Source of the DNA: Lithodes maja
Lineage: Eukaryota > Arthropoda > Malacostraca > Decapoda > Lithodidae
Direction of reading: 5' to 3'
Length of the DNA: 64,000 nt
Assembly (NCBI GenBank): GCA_037953745.1
Contig: JBAKBP010007183.1
Span: 1-64,000, forward strand
Positions 21,548 through 32,452 of the stretch are shown one piece after another. The notes under the pieces are model-generated. The model searched no databases and had not been told where the DNA came from. It saw nothing but the letters and a program-made list of their open reading frames with translations. Positions within the stretch are counted from its first letter, which is position 1. Each line of letters opens with the position of its first letter. The translations under genes were made by a program, and so were the position numbers.

Positions 21548-24500
21548 ATGGAGAAAGGACGAAAGAAGGCGAAAAGAAGTTTTTCTGGAGAGTGTGGGAG
21601 GGAAAACTCAAGAAATGGTATACAGTATAAAGCGAAGGGACGAAGTAGGGAGGGAAAGGGAGATGGTGCGGGTGACGGGGGAGAAGGCAGAGAGAGGGGA
21701 GGTGGAGATAGAGAGAGAAACAGTCCAAGTGGAGGCAGAGGGAGGGGAGGTGGAAACGGAGCGAGAAACAGTCCAGGTGGAGACAAGAGAAGAGGAGACA
21801 AGCTAGGAAATAAATTGGGAGGGGTACGTACAAAAAAGAAAGGAACGGGCAGGGACGAGAAAAATAGGGAAAATACTGGAAACGCTAAGTTCATGTATAC
21901 AAATATTGATGGGTTAATTTCCAAAAAGATTGAGTTTGATGAATATGTAAAGAGAGAGGGGCCCGGGGTAGTATGTTTGACTGAAATTAAGCTTAACCAG
22001 GAGGTAGACACGAATATAATTAGTTGTGCGGGATACAGTACATGGAGAAGAGACAGGTTAGGAAAGCCAGGAGGAGGAGTGTTGATCATGGTAGATAATA
22101 AAATTACTGCTAAAGAATTAAAACTTGGTGATAGCATTGCTGAAGTGGTAGCAGTTGAAATTGAGGATAATGATAGGTCAAAATTGGACATTGTATCAAT
22201 GTATTTACCTCCTGAGACTAAATCTTGGAGCAACGATGAATATAATGAATTAATTTTGGAAACCTTGCGTATGTTAGAAATTATTTGTAAAAGGAAAAAT
22301 AGGCTTATTCTTGCAGGGGACTTTAATTGCGGGGAGGTGGATTGGGAATGTTTGGATGCGGGTTCAAATGAAAATACTTGGGGTAGCAAATTTCTTGAAC
22401 TAACAATGGGGTATCTATTAACACAACACGTTATGGAAAATACAAGATTTAGAGGAGGTGATGAACCATCAAGACTTGACTTATTATTCACCAAAGACCC
22501 CCAAGAAATAAAGAACCTAACATATTTGAGTCCCATGGGAAAAAGCGATCATGCTGTGATTGAATTTGAATTGACAGTGGAATTTCTGGAAGGCAGAGAG
22601 AAGGAACATAGGGAATATAGACTAAATTATAGTACGGCGGATTATGAATCATTACGAGGATACTTTGCAAATATAGATTGGTCATTTATTGAGCAAGAAC
22701 AGAATATTCAGGTAAAATACACCATGTTACTAGACATTTACAGGGAGGGGGTAGATAAATATGTACCAACATTTAAGGATAGAAAGCTGGCTAAGGAGAA
22801 AGAGTGGTTTAACATGCGATGTCACATTGCCCAGAACAAAAAGGACTCTGCATGGAATAAAGTGAGAAGGAGACACACTGAGGGAAAATGGAATGAGTAT
22901 AAGAATGCTAGAAACAACTATGTCAAGACTATAAGAGAGGAGAAAAAGAACTTTGAAAAAGATATAGTAAACAAATGTAATAAAGAACCCAAACTGTTCT
23001 ATAGTTATATCAACGGCAAAACAAAAATAAAGGACAAAATAACAAAGCTTAGGGTAGAGGGTCAATTATATGAAGACACAGTGGGTATGTGTGAAATTAT
23101 GAATGATACATTAACATCCGTGTTTGTGGAGGAGGATGACTATGTAGAACCTGTGGTGGAATTGAACGAGATACAGGGACTAGAGTCGATAGAAGTCAAC
23201 AAGGATGAACTAAAATCATTGTTGGAAGAATTGGACGTGAGAAAATCTATGGGCCCAGATAACATTGCTGGATGGGTATTAAGAGAATGTTCTGAACAAC
23301 TAGTGAGACCTATTTTTAATATTGTTCAACACTCATTAACCCTCCAGCCACGGTTATGTATTATATATATATATTCATCGAAAACCGGGTGTTTTGGCCG
23401 AAAAACGTCTAGGCTAGGCTACCGTATATTCGTTAATCAGACTGCTTCCCGCATTCCCGCGCATCCCCAAGTGTAGCTGTGTTATTTACCTGTAGAATGG
23501 CATTAAGTAGAGCTCTCTAAGTCAACTGGGTGAGCTGTGATGATGATTTCATTGGAGATAACTTTATGGCCAAACCAGCCACTTTACACCACTTTTCGAT
23601 ACTGAACAACAACATACAGGCACACACGAACAAGCGACGCTCTCCTTCTTGTGGCCGGAGATGCGGAGCGTCGGTCCAGCCGGCTGTTGTTTACATGCGT
23701 CGGACCGACGCCTCGCACACCAAGCTCACAGGCTGTGACATCATGGGTGTTTAAGAGGTCTTCCGGGTTGCGTGGGCCAAGGTTTTTATGGGTGTTCAAG
23801 AGGTCATCCGGGTTGAAGGGGTTAAACAAGGGGGAACTTCCCTTAGAATAGAAACAAGCAAATATAACTCCAATATATAAAAGTGGAAATAAAGAAGACC
23901 CGCTAAATTATCGACCGGTATCCTTAACGAGTGTTATATGCAAGCTTTGTGAAAAGATTATTAGAAAAAGATGGGTGGGTATGTTGGAGGAGAGGGAAAT
24001 AATTTCAAGCAAGCAGTTCGGGTTCAGAAAAGGTCATTCGTGTACCACAAATTTGTTGAGTTACTATGATAGGGTAATTGACATTGTACAAGGGAGGGAG
24101 GGGTGGGTAGATTGTATTTACTTAGATTTCAAGAAGGCATTTGATAAGGTGCCTCATAAGAGATTGTTGTGGAAGCGGGCGGGTTGAGGGAGTATTATTA
24201 AAGTGGATGGAAAACTATTTAATTGGGAGGGAAATGCGAACAGTAATAAAAGGAAAGTTCTCCTCGTGGAAAAGGGTAAAAAGCGGAGTGCTTCAAGGAT
24301 CGGTGTTGGCCCCAATCATGTTTTTGGTTTTCATCAACGACCTTCAAATGGGAATAGGCTCATATATATCTATGTTTGCTGATGATGCAAAATTAATGAA
24401 GCATATTACAAGTAGGAGTAGTTGTGAAGAATTACAGAGAGACCTAGATAAGTTATATGAGTGGAGTCAAACTTGGAAAATGGAATTCAACACGAGTAAG

Positions 24501-25193
24501 TGTCAGGTTCTTGAGATGGGAAAAAGTAAATATAGACCTTCTTGGGGATATAAAATAGGAGATGAAATAATTAGTAAAGCTGTGAAAGCAAAAGACCTAG
24601 GGGTAGTTGTGGCAGACAGCTTGTCACCTGAACAGCATATAAATAAAATAACTGGTGAAACCTATGCAGTGTTGACTAACATGAGAATAGCTCTGAATTA
24701 TTTAGATGAAGAGATGTTAGCAAAAATAATAGGGACAATAATACGACCAAGACTGGAGTATGCAGCAGTGGTGTGGTCTCCACACCTTATAAAACATAAT
24801 AAAAAACTGGAAAGAGTTCAGAGAGTTGCCACTAAGATGATAGCTAGCCTTTGAGACCTGCCTTATGAGGAGAGATTGGAGAGGCTAAAACTGCCAACGC
24901 TGAGGGAGAGGAGAGAGAGAGGTGACATGATCATGATGTTTAAGTGTGTGAAAGGTTTTGAGAAGATCGACAAGGGAGATTTTGTGGTGAGGGACGAGGG
25001 AAGAACCAGGGGTCATGATTGTAAGTTGAGGAAAGTTATATGTAAGTCTGATGTAAGAAAGTTCAGCTTCCCGTATAGAAGCATTGAGTGTTGGAATAAG
25101 TTGGATGGGGAGGTGGTGGGAGCAAGAAATATCCAAACTTTTAAAGCAAAATTGGATAAATGTAGAGAGAGAGACAGGACAACACGAGCTTAG
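21548..25193 (+). pseudogene. CR1-like ORF2 (endonuclease-RT), interrupted
   Basis: A basic glycine/arginine-rich N-terminus (21620-21860) overlaps ORF1. The EEP endonuclease follows (FMYTNIDGLISKK, CLTEIKL, LAGDFNCGEVDW, GKSDHAVIEF), then a linker and RT. A piggyBac MITE splits the frame at 23336-23825. Downstream, 13 bases are missing near 24175 (after LLWK) compared with copy 3, and a TGA at about 24850 replaces an arginine codon. The catalytic FADDAKL remains at about 24374. This copy cannot make a full protein. Confidence 0.9.
23340..23821. mobile_element. piggyBac MITE, 482 bp
   Basis: Flanked by TTAA at 23336-23339 and 23822-23825. CR1 copy 3 (41085) shows the empty site CATTAAACAAGG. 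The ends are CCCTCCAGCCACGG and, on the other strand, CCCCTTCAACCCGG. The right part contains two copies of a unit like GGGTGTTCAAGAGGTCATCC (about 23744 and 23790). It belongs to the same family as 53903-54383, in opposite orientation. No credible coding region. Confidence 0.93.
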
Positions 25194-25228
25194 GCTCAAA
25201 TCCTGTATACTACAATTAGGTGAGTACA

Positions 25229-26640
25229 GGTGGACTGGTTCACCTTATGCGAGGCGACCGGGTTGCCTGTGTTCCTGTACCGCTGGATTCCTCCTCCAGC
25301 GGAGGAACCGGACGCGTTCAGCGAGGACTGGCGCGGGTGGCGGTCGATTTATGTATTTCCACCACCCGACGCACTTTTTGATGTGCAAAGTCCTCCACAG
25401 GCTGAGAGGGTACCAGTGCTTTGTTTGGTTGTTCGCGCCCATCCGGCCGGCCCAAGCCTGATCCGCTCGGCTGAAGCGGTGGTACCCGAGTCCAGTTCCC
25501 CTATCGATCTCCGATTTCCACTTGGTATCGATTGGTGTCCTAGAGACCTCGTTAGCCTTCACATCGTGGATGTTGTGAGGCAGGGTGGATGCCAAAGTTT
25601 AGTCGATCTTTGAATGTCAAATCCTCTCCCCTGGATTCATTTTACATGGCAGACTTACGGCTCTCACTGACACAGTTATCCTTCTTGGTTAACTACACAT
25701 CACGGACGCGACCAACGGTGGCGTTCATGTTTCACTACCTCATTTGGTTAATATTGAGAAGCGTCCCAACATCTGCACCACACTTACGAACCACCTGTCG
25801 GCCATTCGGGTACCGTTTGAGACTTTCACCGGGTTGGTCGTTCCTCCTTAGGACTTGGGTTCTTTATGCGAACCTGCTTTAGGCTTCGTCCACCCCCGCG
25901 TCAGATTCCTCCTCAGTGGTTTCTGGCAGAGGCTCTCAAACTGCTCTCGTCTGCCTCTTACGCTAATTACCCCACACCTGAATACTTCCATGACGTGACA
26001 CTGTTCCTTCTGGCTTTGGCGACGGGTGAAGGAGTCCCGAAGATGACTGCCAGGTCTAGGAACCGGCATTCCTTACGAAATTCTCCCATCCTTGAGTCAG
26101 TTACTTTGGCTCCGTCTGTTCGTTTGGTTGCTACAACCGTACGCGACACTCCCTTTTTAAGCTTTTCCTGTACCAGCTTTCCAACGTGGTAGGGTTCATC
26201 ATCCGTTATGCCCGGTTCGAACCCTGCATCCGTATGTGTACTCGACCAGGCCAGTGTCGGGGTTGCCATTACGGGTGGCGCCTACGACCAGTAGGAGACT
26301 AGATCGACGTGCTGTGGGAATTCGCCTGTGTCTGATTATTCGGGCCAGTAACCCTTACGTTCAGGACACAGCTCATGTTGTCCGTTCGTACGCTGCTACG
26401 TTCAGATTTTACATAATCTTTCTCGACCGAACATTGCCAACACAGGGCTTTGGTCTTCCCCCACCACGTTTGTCTCCTCCTCTCTGGCCATGTCCACGGG
26501 CAGGCCGGGACATCCTGGTAGTGCATTGGGCCAGCAGGTTCACTCAGGGTCTACCTGCAGCGTTCCTTCTGTCTCTTGTCCTTCTCCCTTCTTGTTCTTC
26601 CTTTATTGACGGTTGGGGGGGAGGGGGGGGGGTATTGCAC
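25229..26640 (+). pseudogene. DIRS-A methyltransferase-like region and tyrosine recombinase, decayed
   Basis: Starts with VDLF and the block SIYVFPPPDALFDV, equivalent to the region after RNase H in DIRS-B, C and D that is usually described as Dam-methylase-like. The recombinase follows in several frames: RLRPPPRQIPPQW near 25885 and FLLALATGEGVPKMTA near 26010, where relatives have LATGxRVSELAAMS, so the first catalytic arginine is lost. A trace of the C-terminus (LWSSPTTFVSSSLAMS) is near 26450, where the catalytic Tyr position reads Leu. Multiple stops. Confidence 0.8.
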
Positions 26641-27139
26641 TATACCCATACTTGCACCTAAGTTTAAAGGATTAATAACTAGGTTAAGATTTTGATATAA
26701 TTTCTAGTCTTCAAGTATACTACGTTCTGTTGGTAGGTCTTGGCCTCATACCACTGAACTTTTATCATATGGCTTTCAGTGTTGGTCACTGACAATGCTC
26801 ATGTATTTTCTCGTCACTCCCTGTACGGTACTCCTATTCGACGTATGTCAGTATTTACTCATTACATTATGGGTCTTCCTGCCTTCTTCCTGAAGGAGGG
26901 GGGAGGGGGGGGGGGGGGCATCCTGGAATTCATATTATTATTATGAAATGCAGCATTCTTTGTCTTAGGCTAGTTATCCCATGGAATAAGACTTGACTGT
27001 ACTACTTGACCTCTCTTGATATGCACCTGTCAGTACACTCTTTCTATAAACTCTCTTGTTTAAGTCGGTCTTTCCATGGTCCTGATATTTCCTAAGGAAG
27101 GGCTATAGTTTGTGTTTTCTGCTTGGATGTCCGCCTCCA
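26641..27139 (+). other. DIRS-A 3' non-coding region
   Basis: No open frame of note. It contains two long G runs (about 26613-26632 and 26895-26918) and AT-rich sequence leading to the terminal repeats. It corresponds in position to 43801-44165 of DIRS-B. Confidence 0.6.
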
Positions 27140-27640
27140 ATTGTTACTCTAGCTCTACGTTGAAACGTAGAGGCTACTACTAAATTGGGAGGTTTGACAC
27201 CTCCCCAATACCAAAGAAGGAAAACCTTCTATTTGGTAGTAGCCTCGGAGTAACCAACGTCATAGTATCCCTCCCTCACACCGTACCCTTGCCCATCCAA
27301 TCTTCCTCTTGGTAACTTGATAACGAGATGCCCTTTCAGCCCAGTTGGGCTAAGGACAACGCCCATGACAACGGTGTAAGGAGCCAGATAGAATGGGCAA
27401 GATTCTTAAAGTTTTCTTTCTTTCTCATCAATATTTTATCTTTTCCTTTTCTAATAGTGGCCTCGAAAGTGTGTACAACGTACCTAGTAGAGAGAGTAAG
27501 GTGCTACTCTAGATTTTATCAATTTAATCGCGCTAGTGATTACGATAATTGCCCGCTCCAGAACGGAGCGGAATTATACAATAAGTATATAGCTCTACGT
27601 TGGATACTCCAAGGCTACTACCAAATAAAGCCCCGCTCAC
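27140..27640 (+). repeat. DIRS-A internal complementary region and right terminal repeat
   Basis: Around 27150-27270 are CTCTACGTTGAAACGTAGAG, GGCTACTACTAAATTGGGAGGTTTGAC and TATTTGGTAGTAGCCTC. The layout is the same as the internal complementary region of DIRS-D at 55752-55861. A second, inverted CTCTACGTTGGATACTCCAAGGCTACTACC block at about 27590-27625 marks the right end. The exact terminus is not certain. Confidence 0.65.
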
Positions 27641-27834
27641 TAACACCATTAGGACTAACCTCACTGAAACAGTCAGAGGTTAGAAAACGGGGTTCTACAG
27701 AGCGCCGATTGGCCCACACCTGACAGATCTCCCTCATACCCAACCCATCTCGTCCATATGCCTATCTAATTTTATCTTAAAGCTCCCTATCGTTCTTGAT
27801 CCATGATAGCACTTGGTAGCCTATTCCACCTATA
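27641..27834. other. Unassigned spacer between DIRS-A and inverted DIRS terminus
   Basis: No reading frame, terminal repeat or tail I can assign. The stretch around 27740-27830 looks like degenerate repeat sequence, but I have no second copy in the window to compare. Confidence 0.3.
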
Positions 27835-28575
27835 TTATAGGTTTGACTCCTGTAAGGAGATAAAGAAAACCTAATATTTAGTAGTGGCCCCGTAATCATT
27901 GACGAACATGCCTATTACATAAGGCATCCTCTTCAAACACTAATCCGCCGTAGTTTGAATCTACCGCGCAGAGCATTTAAAATCTGAGGAGCCTTCATCA
28001 TGAGCGCACGCGACCTCACTCATGGCTTCAGTCATTATGAATTGGGTTCTCACTACGAAAAAACTTCGTAAAAAAATAAAAACAAAAAGAAAATAAGAAT
28101 AACTATCCAATAAGCTTTCCATCATATCGTGGATGTACTTGTGTGGATCTTTGACCAGACGCTGATTCAGGCGTCATTCTTCCTTCACTGACATATCAAG
28201 TAAACCAAAATCCTTAATACATCAACGAATGGGAAGGGGATGGTCGGGAGGGCCCAAGTCGTCAATGATTACGGGGCCACTACTAAATATTAGGTTTTCT
28301 TTATATCCTTACAGGAGTCAAACCTATAATTTATTAGTGGCCCCTCCATCATTGACGAACATGCCTGATTTCTAAGACTGGAGGGGGACATTCGTAATCA
28401 TATCATAACTCTAGAAAAGCAGATAATCAACCAACCACATAGTATTCTTACTTTGAAAATATATTTAAACATGGCGCAGCCCATATATATACAAAAAAGT
28501 GTTTCAAGCAGGTGCGTGCTTCAAAGAAGCCTGCTTGACAAAAAAGGGTAACTCTGGAAATTCTGTAGTTACAGT
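27835..28575 (-). repeat. DIRS-B-type terminal region in inverted orientation
   Basis: About 740 bp that is the reverse complement of 44165-44888, the right end of DIRS-B. It includes the terminal hairpin arms (TTATAGGTTTGACTCCTG at 27835 and the mirrored GGAGTCAAACCTATAA at about 28316-28331), the internal complementary region, and the CAAGCAGG/CCTGCTTG stem near 28506-28540. It is the 3' end of a minus-strand DIRS element whose coding part is missing; the I-group LINE abuts it at 28576. Confidence 0.88.
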
Positions 28576-28679
28576 TGTTGATGATGCTTTTATTTTATAC
28601 TAGCCCACTGGGCCGAGGCCCTCTCAAGGCTAGTGGTGGAGGAGGTGGTAAGAGTTTAAAGTCACATATATGTCAGCAG

Positions 28680-31600
28680 TTATATGTCATTGTATAAATT
28701 TATCGCTCTCAGGAAGTGACGAATAGGGGCGAAATTGAAAGAGTCCGAGTCAGAGAGGATGCCATGTAATGAGGTGTTCAGCAAGAATCTCCGTCTTTCA
28801 GATGCATAGACGGGACAAATACAAAGAAAGTGAAAAACAGTCAATGATGTATGGCAATGTTGGCATTCAGGTGGTGGACCACGAGGGGTGGACATCAGGT
28901 AACCATGTGTGAGGCGCGTGTGGCCTAAACGTAATCTAGTTAATAGGGTTTGGTCTGCACGTGAACCATTAATTGAAGAGGGCCACAAGTGTATGTCATC
29001 CTTAATGGAGCGAAGGTGGCCAGTTAATGGTTGCGCTCCCCACTCAACCCGCCAAGCATCATAAACATGGCGACGGAGGACAGGGAGCATATCCTCCGAA
29101 CGCAGCAAAGTAGTAGAGGGTGTACCATGACACGCTTGCTTAGCGAGGAAGTCTGCACGCTCATTCCCGGGAATTCCTACATGCGCGGGGATCCAGCACA
29201 GTGTGATGAAACGATTAGCGCACTGTAATTTGTGTATTGTGTGGATGATAGTCTTGACCAAAGGGTCCTTGGGGGCAAATACACATAAGGCTTGCAGTGC
29301 ACTCTTTGAGTCACTACAGATAACGACCCGTGGAGAGTTCCTCGACAATGAAGAGATGGTGCTTAAAGCACCTTGAATAGCCCATAATTCAGCAGTGAAA
29401 ACCGTGGAGTGATGGTGTAAGGTACTTTGAGACAAGCCATGGTCTGAGACTGCAGCGCAACCCACGGCATCCGCAGTTTTCGAGCCATCGGTGTAAATGA
29501 AAACAGCCGGGATGTGATCATCAAGATGTTGTAAAGCGAGATGTCGACGTTGAGATGGGGCTTGGGCATCAAGTTGATCTGCTAAGTGAAAGCAAACTGT
29601 AGGGTGTTTTAGGGTCCACGGAGTGATGTGACTAGGAGGGGGAGTTATGGGAGGAACGGTGATACTGTAAGTGGAGAGCAATTGGCGAGACAATAGTGGG
29701 AATGGCACTGGAATGGTTGAACGATAGTTATCTGTGGAATGGAATAGTTCTAGTAGAGTTGGGTCATGACGGAGGCGAACAGCCGTACGCATGAGGACTA
29801 ATCGACGGTGGTAGGCTAGAGGTAAGGTCCCAGCCTCACAGAGGATATTGGAGACACGAGAGGAACGGAATGCCCCCGAGCTAATGCGGATGCCCAAATG
29901 GTGTACGCTGTCGAGGGTTCCTAATGTGGAAGCAGAGGCCGTGCCATAGACAGGGCTACCATAATCTAGGGCTGAGAGGATGGTAGCTCTGTAGAACAGT
30001 AAAAGCGTAGCGCGATCTGCGCCCCAATGGACACGTGCGACTGTTTTCAGAACATTCATTCTCTGGAGGCAACGTGCCTTTAAGCAGGCAATGTGACTCT
30101 TCCAATTGAGGTGAGTATCAAAGATTAAACCAAGGAACCTGGTATGCGGAAGGATCTGAATATTAGAATGTCCCATGGTGAGAGTAATGGACTGGTTACG
30201 TAAATGTCGAACATTTCTATAGAATACAACGGCGTTAGTCTTTTCAGCAGAAAATTGAAAACCAGCAGTGGATGCCCAAGAGTGGATGGATTTTAGAGCA
30301 ATGTTGAGACGCCGTTGTATGTGAGTCAGACTGGGAGAAGTATAATATATTGCGAAGTCGTCCACATACAAGCTATACGATATTTCAGGTGGGAGGCTGC
30401 GTATGACACTATTGATCGCCATAATAAAGAGTAAGCTGCTAAGGGCACATCCTTGTGGTATTCCATTAATTTGTGACATAATGTCCGATAGGAGACCATT
30501 ATTTTTGACCTGGAATGTACGGTTAGAGAGAAAATTTTGTAAAAAGCAAGAAGACCCCGCATGCCAGAATCGTGTAAAATTTTTAAAATCCTGTGTCTCC
30601 ATGTTGTGTCATAAGCCTTAGCAATGTCAAAAAATATTGCCACTGTGGGTTGGTTCTTGGAGAACCCATCACGTATTTGGTGTTCAAGGCGAATAAGTGA
30701 GTGCAGTGTAGAACGGCCAGGGCGGGAACCATTCTGATATGGGGATAGGAGGGCATGTGACTCAGCGTAATGTAAAAGTCGAGGATTGATAATTTTTTCC
30801 ATTAATTTGCAGAGGCATGAGGTAAGCACAATCGGTCTGTAATTCGTGGGAAGACTATGATCTTTTCCAGGCTTCGGTACGGGTATAGTATAAGCATGCC
30901 GCCAAGACGGTGGGAAGTAGTTACTTATCCAAAACTGATTGTACAGTTGTAAAAGATGTTGTAGCGCACGTGGATGAAGGTGACGGATGAGAGCGTACGA
31001 GAATCCATCCGGGCCAGGAGTAGTGTCTGTACACAGGTCGAGCGCGTGTCGCAATTCCGGAATAGAAAAAGGGGTGTTATATGCATGTGTTTTCCCGCTA
31101 TGAAAAGATAGCGGGCGAGATTCCTCCATACATTTATAACGAAGAAATTGACGAGGCAACGACTGGTCTGAGCTGACGTGACAGAAATGTTTGGCATGTA
31201 TGGCAGCGATGTCAAGGGGGTCATGTGTAAGCGAGTCCGAGGCAGGGTCTTTGAGTGGAGAGAGTGGAGGCCGTACAGTGCGTCCGTTGATACTGCGAAA
31301 CTTTTTCCATAAAGTAGAGAGAGGGGTGCGGGAATTGAAGGACGAGATATATGATCGCCATGAAAGTATCTTGTTGTCAAGGATACTGCGTTTGACAACT
31401 GCACAGATCTTGTTATAGAACGTTTTAAGGGCAATTTTTTCAATAGTGATGGTTATAAGGTCAAAGTAACGATTAGTGGAAAAAAGCCGGGGGGAAACAG
31501 TCTTTAAACGCCGCTGCCTAACACTCAGACGCTTAAGAAGGCGTTCCACACGATGCTTGAATTTTATCATTTGGGCTAGAGTGGGCGACCACCAAGGGAC

Positions 31601-32452
31601 CTGGCGAGGGTGCGTCAGCGAGGAGGTAAGCGGGATATGAGTGCGTGCAATGGAGTTCAGGAAGGACGAAAAATAATCAAAATTGTGGGCAGGGGAAGAG
31701 GTAGGGGAGAAGTCCGAAACGTCTGCAGAGGAGTGCGTATAAGACGTCCAATCGGCTTTAGAGAGATTATAACTCGATATTTGAGGGGAGGATGCAGGGC
31801 ACAAATACTTAAGGAGTATAGGGTAGTGGTCGCTGGAGAAGCGATCCTGTAAAACTGACCAGTCAAATAGGGGAGCTGCGTCATCCGAGGCAAAGGAAAG
31901 ATCAACAGCGGAAAATGTACAGTGGGTAGCAGATCTGTAGGTGGGGGTGTCAAAGTTGAGACAACAAAGAGTAGAATGAAGGAGATATTTTTCAATTTTA
32001 TCGCCTGGGATGTCTGTGTTTGGGTTGCCCCAAAGGGGAGAGTGTGCGTTAAAGTCGCCCAGAATAAGGTACGGTGGGGTCAGTTGTTGTACTAGTTGAT
32101 GAAGGTCTGAAGTATTGTAATGACAGGAGGGTTGATTGTAGGAGGAGCAAACAGTCAAGGAAGGAAGGTTTGGTAATGAAATGGAGACGGCAGTTGTTTG
32201 AAAAGGGTTGGGGTCAAGGGTGACAGGAACAAATACGCACTGATAGTGCACAAGGATGGCCGTTCGGAGATGTGAAGGGGTTATAGGGGAGCTAGCAGCA
32301 ACAGTATAATGCCTGGGGGGGACAACAAAATTGCCTACATGTTGGAGGCAAATGCATAATGGTGAATATAATTTAAGTAATCGTTGTAATTCTCCCATAC
32401 GGAGGCGAGTTTGGTATCCGTTGACATTCCATTGCAAAATGTTATATGCCAT
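28680..32452 (-). pseudogene. I-group LINE ORF2: endonuclease-RT-RNase H, one frameshift
   Basis: Starts at ATG 32452-32450 (MAYNILQWNVNGYQTR), overlapping the end of ORF1 by 11 bases. Endonuclease: LQWNVNG, ILGDFNAHSPLWG, SDHYPI. RT: TPGPDGFSYALI, NYRPIVLTS, the motif-A block IFFDIAKAYDTTW, GIPQGCALSSLLF, and the catalytic SLYVDDFAIYY near 30360. RNase H: IYTDGSKTADAVG, FTAELWAIQGAL, VICSDSKSALQAL, WIPAHVGIPGNERADFLAK. A Cys-rich end (CQHCHTSLTVFHFLCICP) follows, as in other I-group proteins. The only break I see is a one-base loss at about 30553-30558, between motif A and GIPQG. Otherwise both parts are open. Confidence 0.88.

Larger units (their letters stand above)
18973..21630 (+). pseudogene. 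CR1-like ORF1 (coiled coil + RRM-like), interrupted
   Basis: Starts at ATG 18973 (MADFDGFEVGETEG). Removing the RTE insertion leaves about 310 codons. The N-terminal part is acidic, and 20926-21168 encodes a strong coiled coil (LRLQLEEYKGQTKEMK...). The C-terminal part is an RRM-like RNA-binding domain (CIIVFGDIEEHI, RPMRVQFRSRV) with a basic KLKKW end. ORF1 proteins of this type coat the LINE RNA. Breaks: the 1.7-kb insertion; a stop TAA at 21169-21171 where copy 3 has GAA; and 5 extra bases near 21620 that end the frame early at 21630. The frame overlaps ORF2. Confidence 0.85.
18741..25228 (+). mobile_element. CR1-like LINE copy 2, near full length, with two nested insertions
   Basis: Begins with the 5' sequence ACCACCGACGAGACAACACC, shared with CR1 copy 3 near 36710, and ends with the family tail at 25208-25228. 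It has a 5' UTR of about 230 bp, ORF1, overlapping ORF2 and a short 3' region. An RTE-A LINE lies in ORF1 (19195-20909) and a piggyBac MITE in ORF2 (23340-23821). It is inserted in DIRS-A between the RNase H block FDDLAASWSVP and VDLF. Confidence 0.92.
13857..27640 (+). mobile_element. DIRS-A: old DIRS-type YR retrotransposon with nested insertions
   Basis: A plus-strand DIRS element in three pieces: 13857-16761 (gag-like and RT), 18371-18740 (RNase H) and 25229-27640 (methyltransferase-like region, recombinase, 3' terminal repeats). The gaps are two CR1 insertions. It resembles DIRS-D more than DIRS-B or C, for example in FDDLAASW and VVPES followed by a similar recombinase start. All its reading frames are broken, so it is the oldest DIRS copy here. 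The 5' end is missing: CR1 family-2 sequence directly abuts it at 13857. Confidence 0.85.

Noticed and set aside
26597..26920. Long G runs as a telomere-like or quadruplex regulatory site
   Set aside because: Runs of single G in decayed 3' non-coding sequence. Similar runs occur at the same place in DIRS-B (43842) and, as C, in DIRS-D (56221), so they are features of the element, with no further evidence of function.
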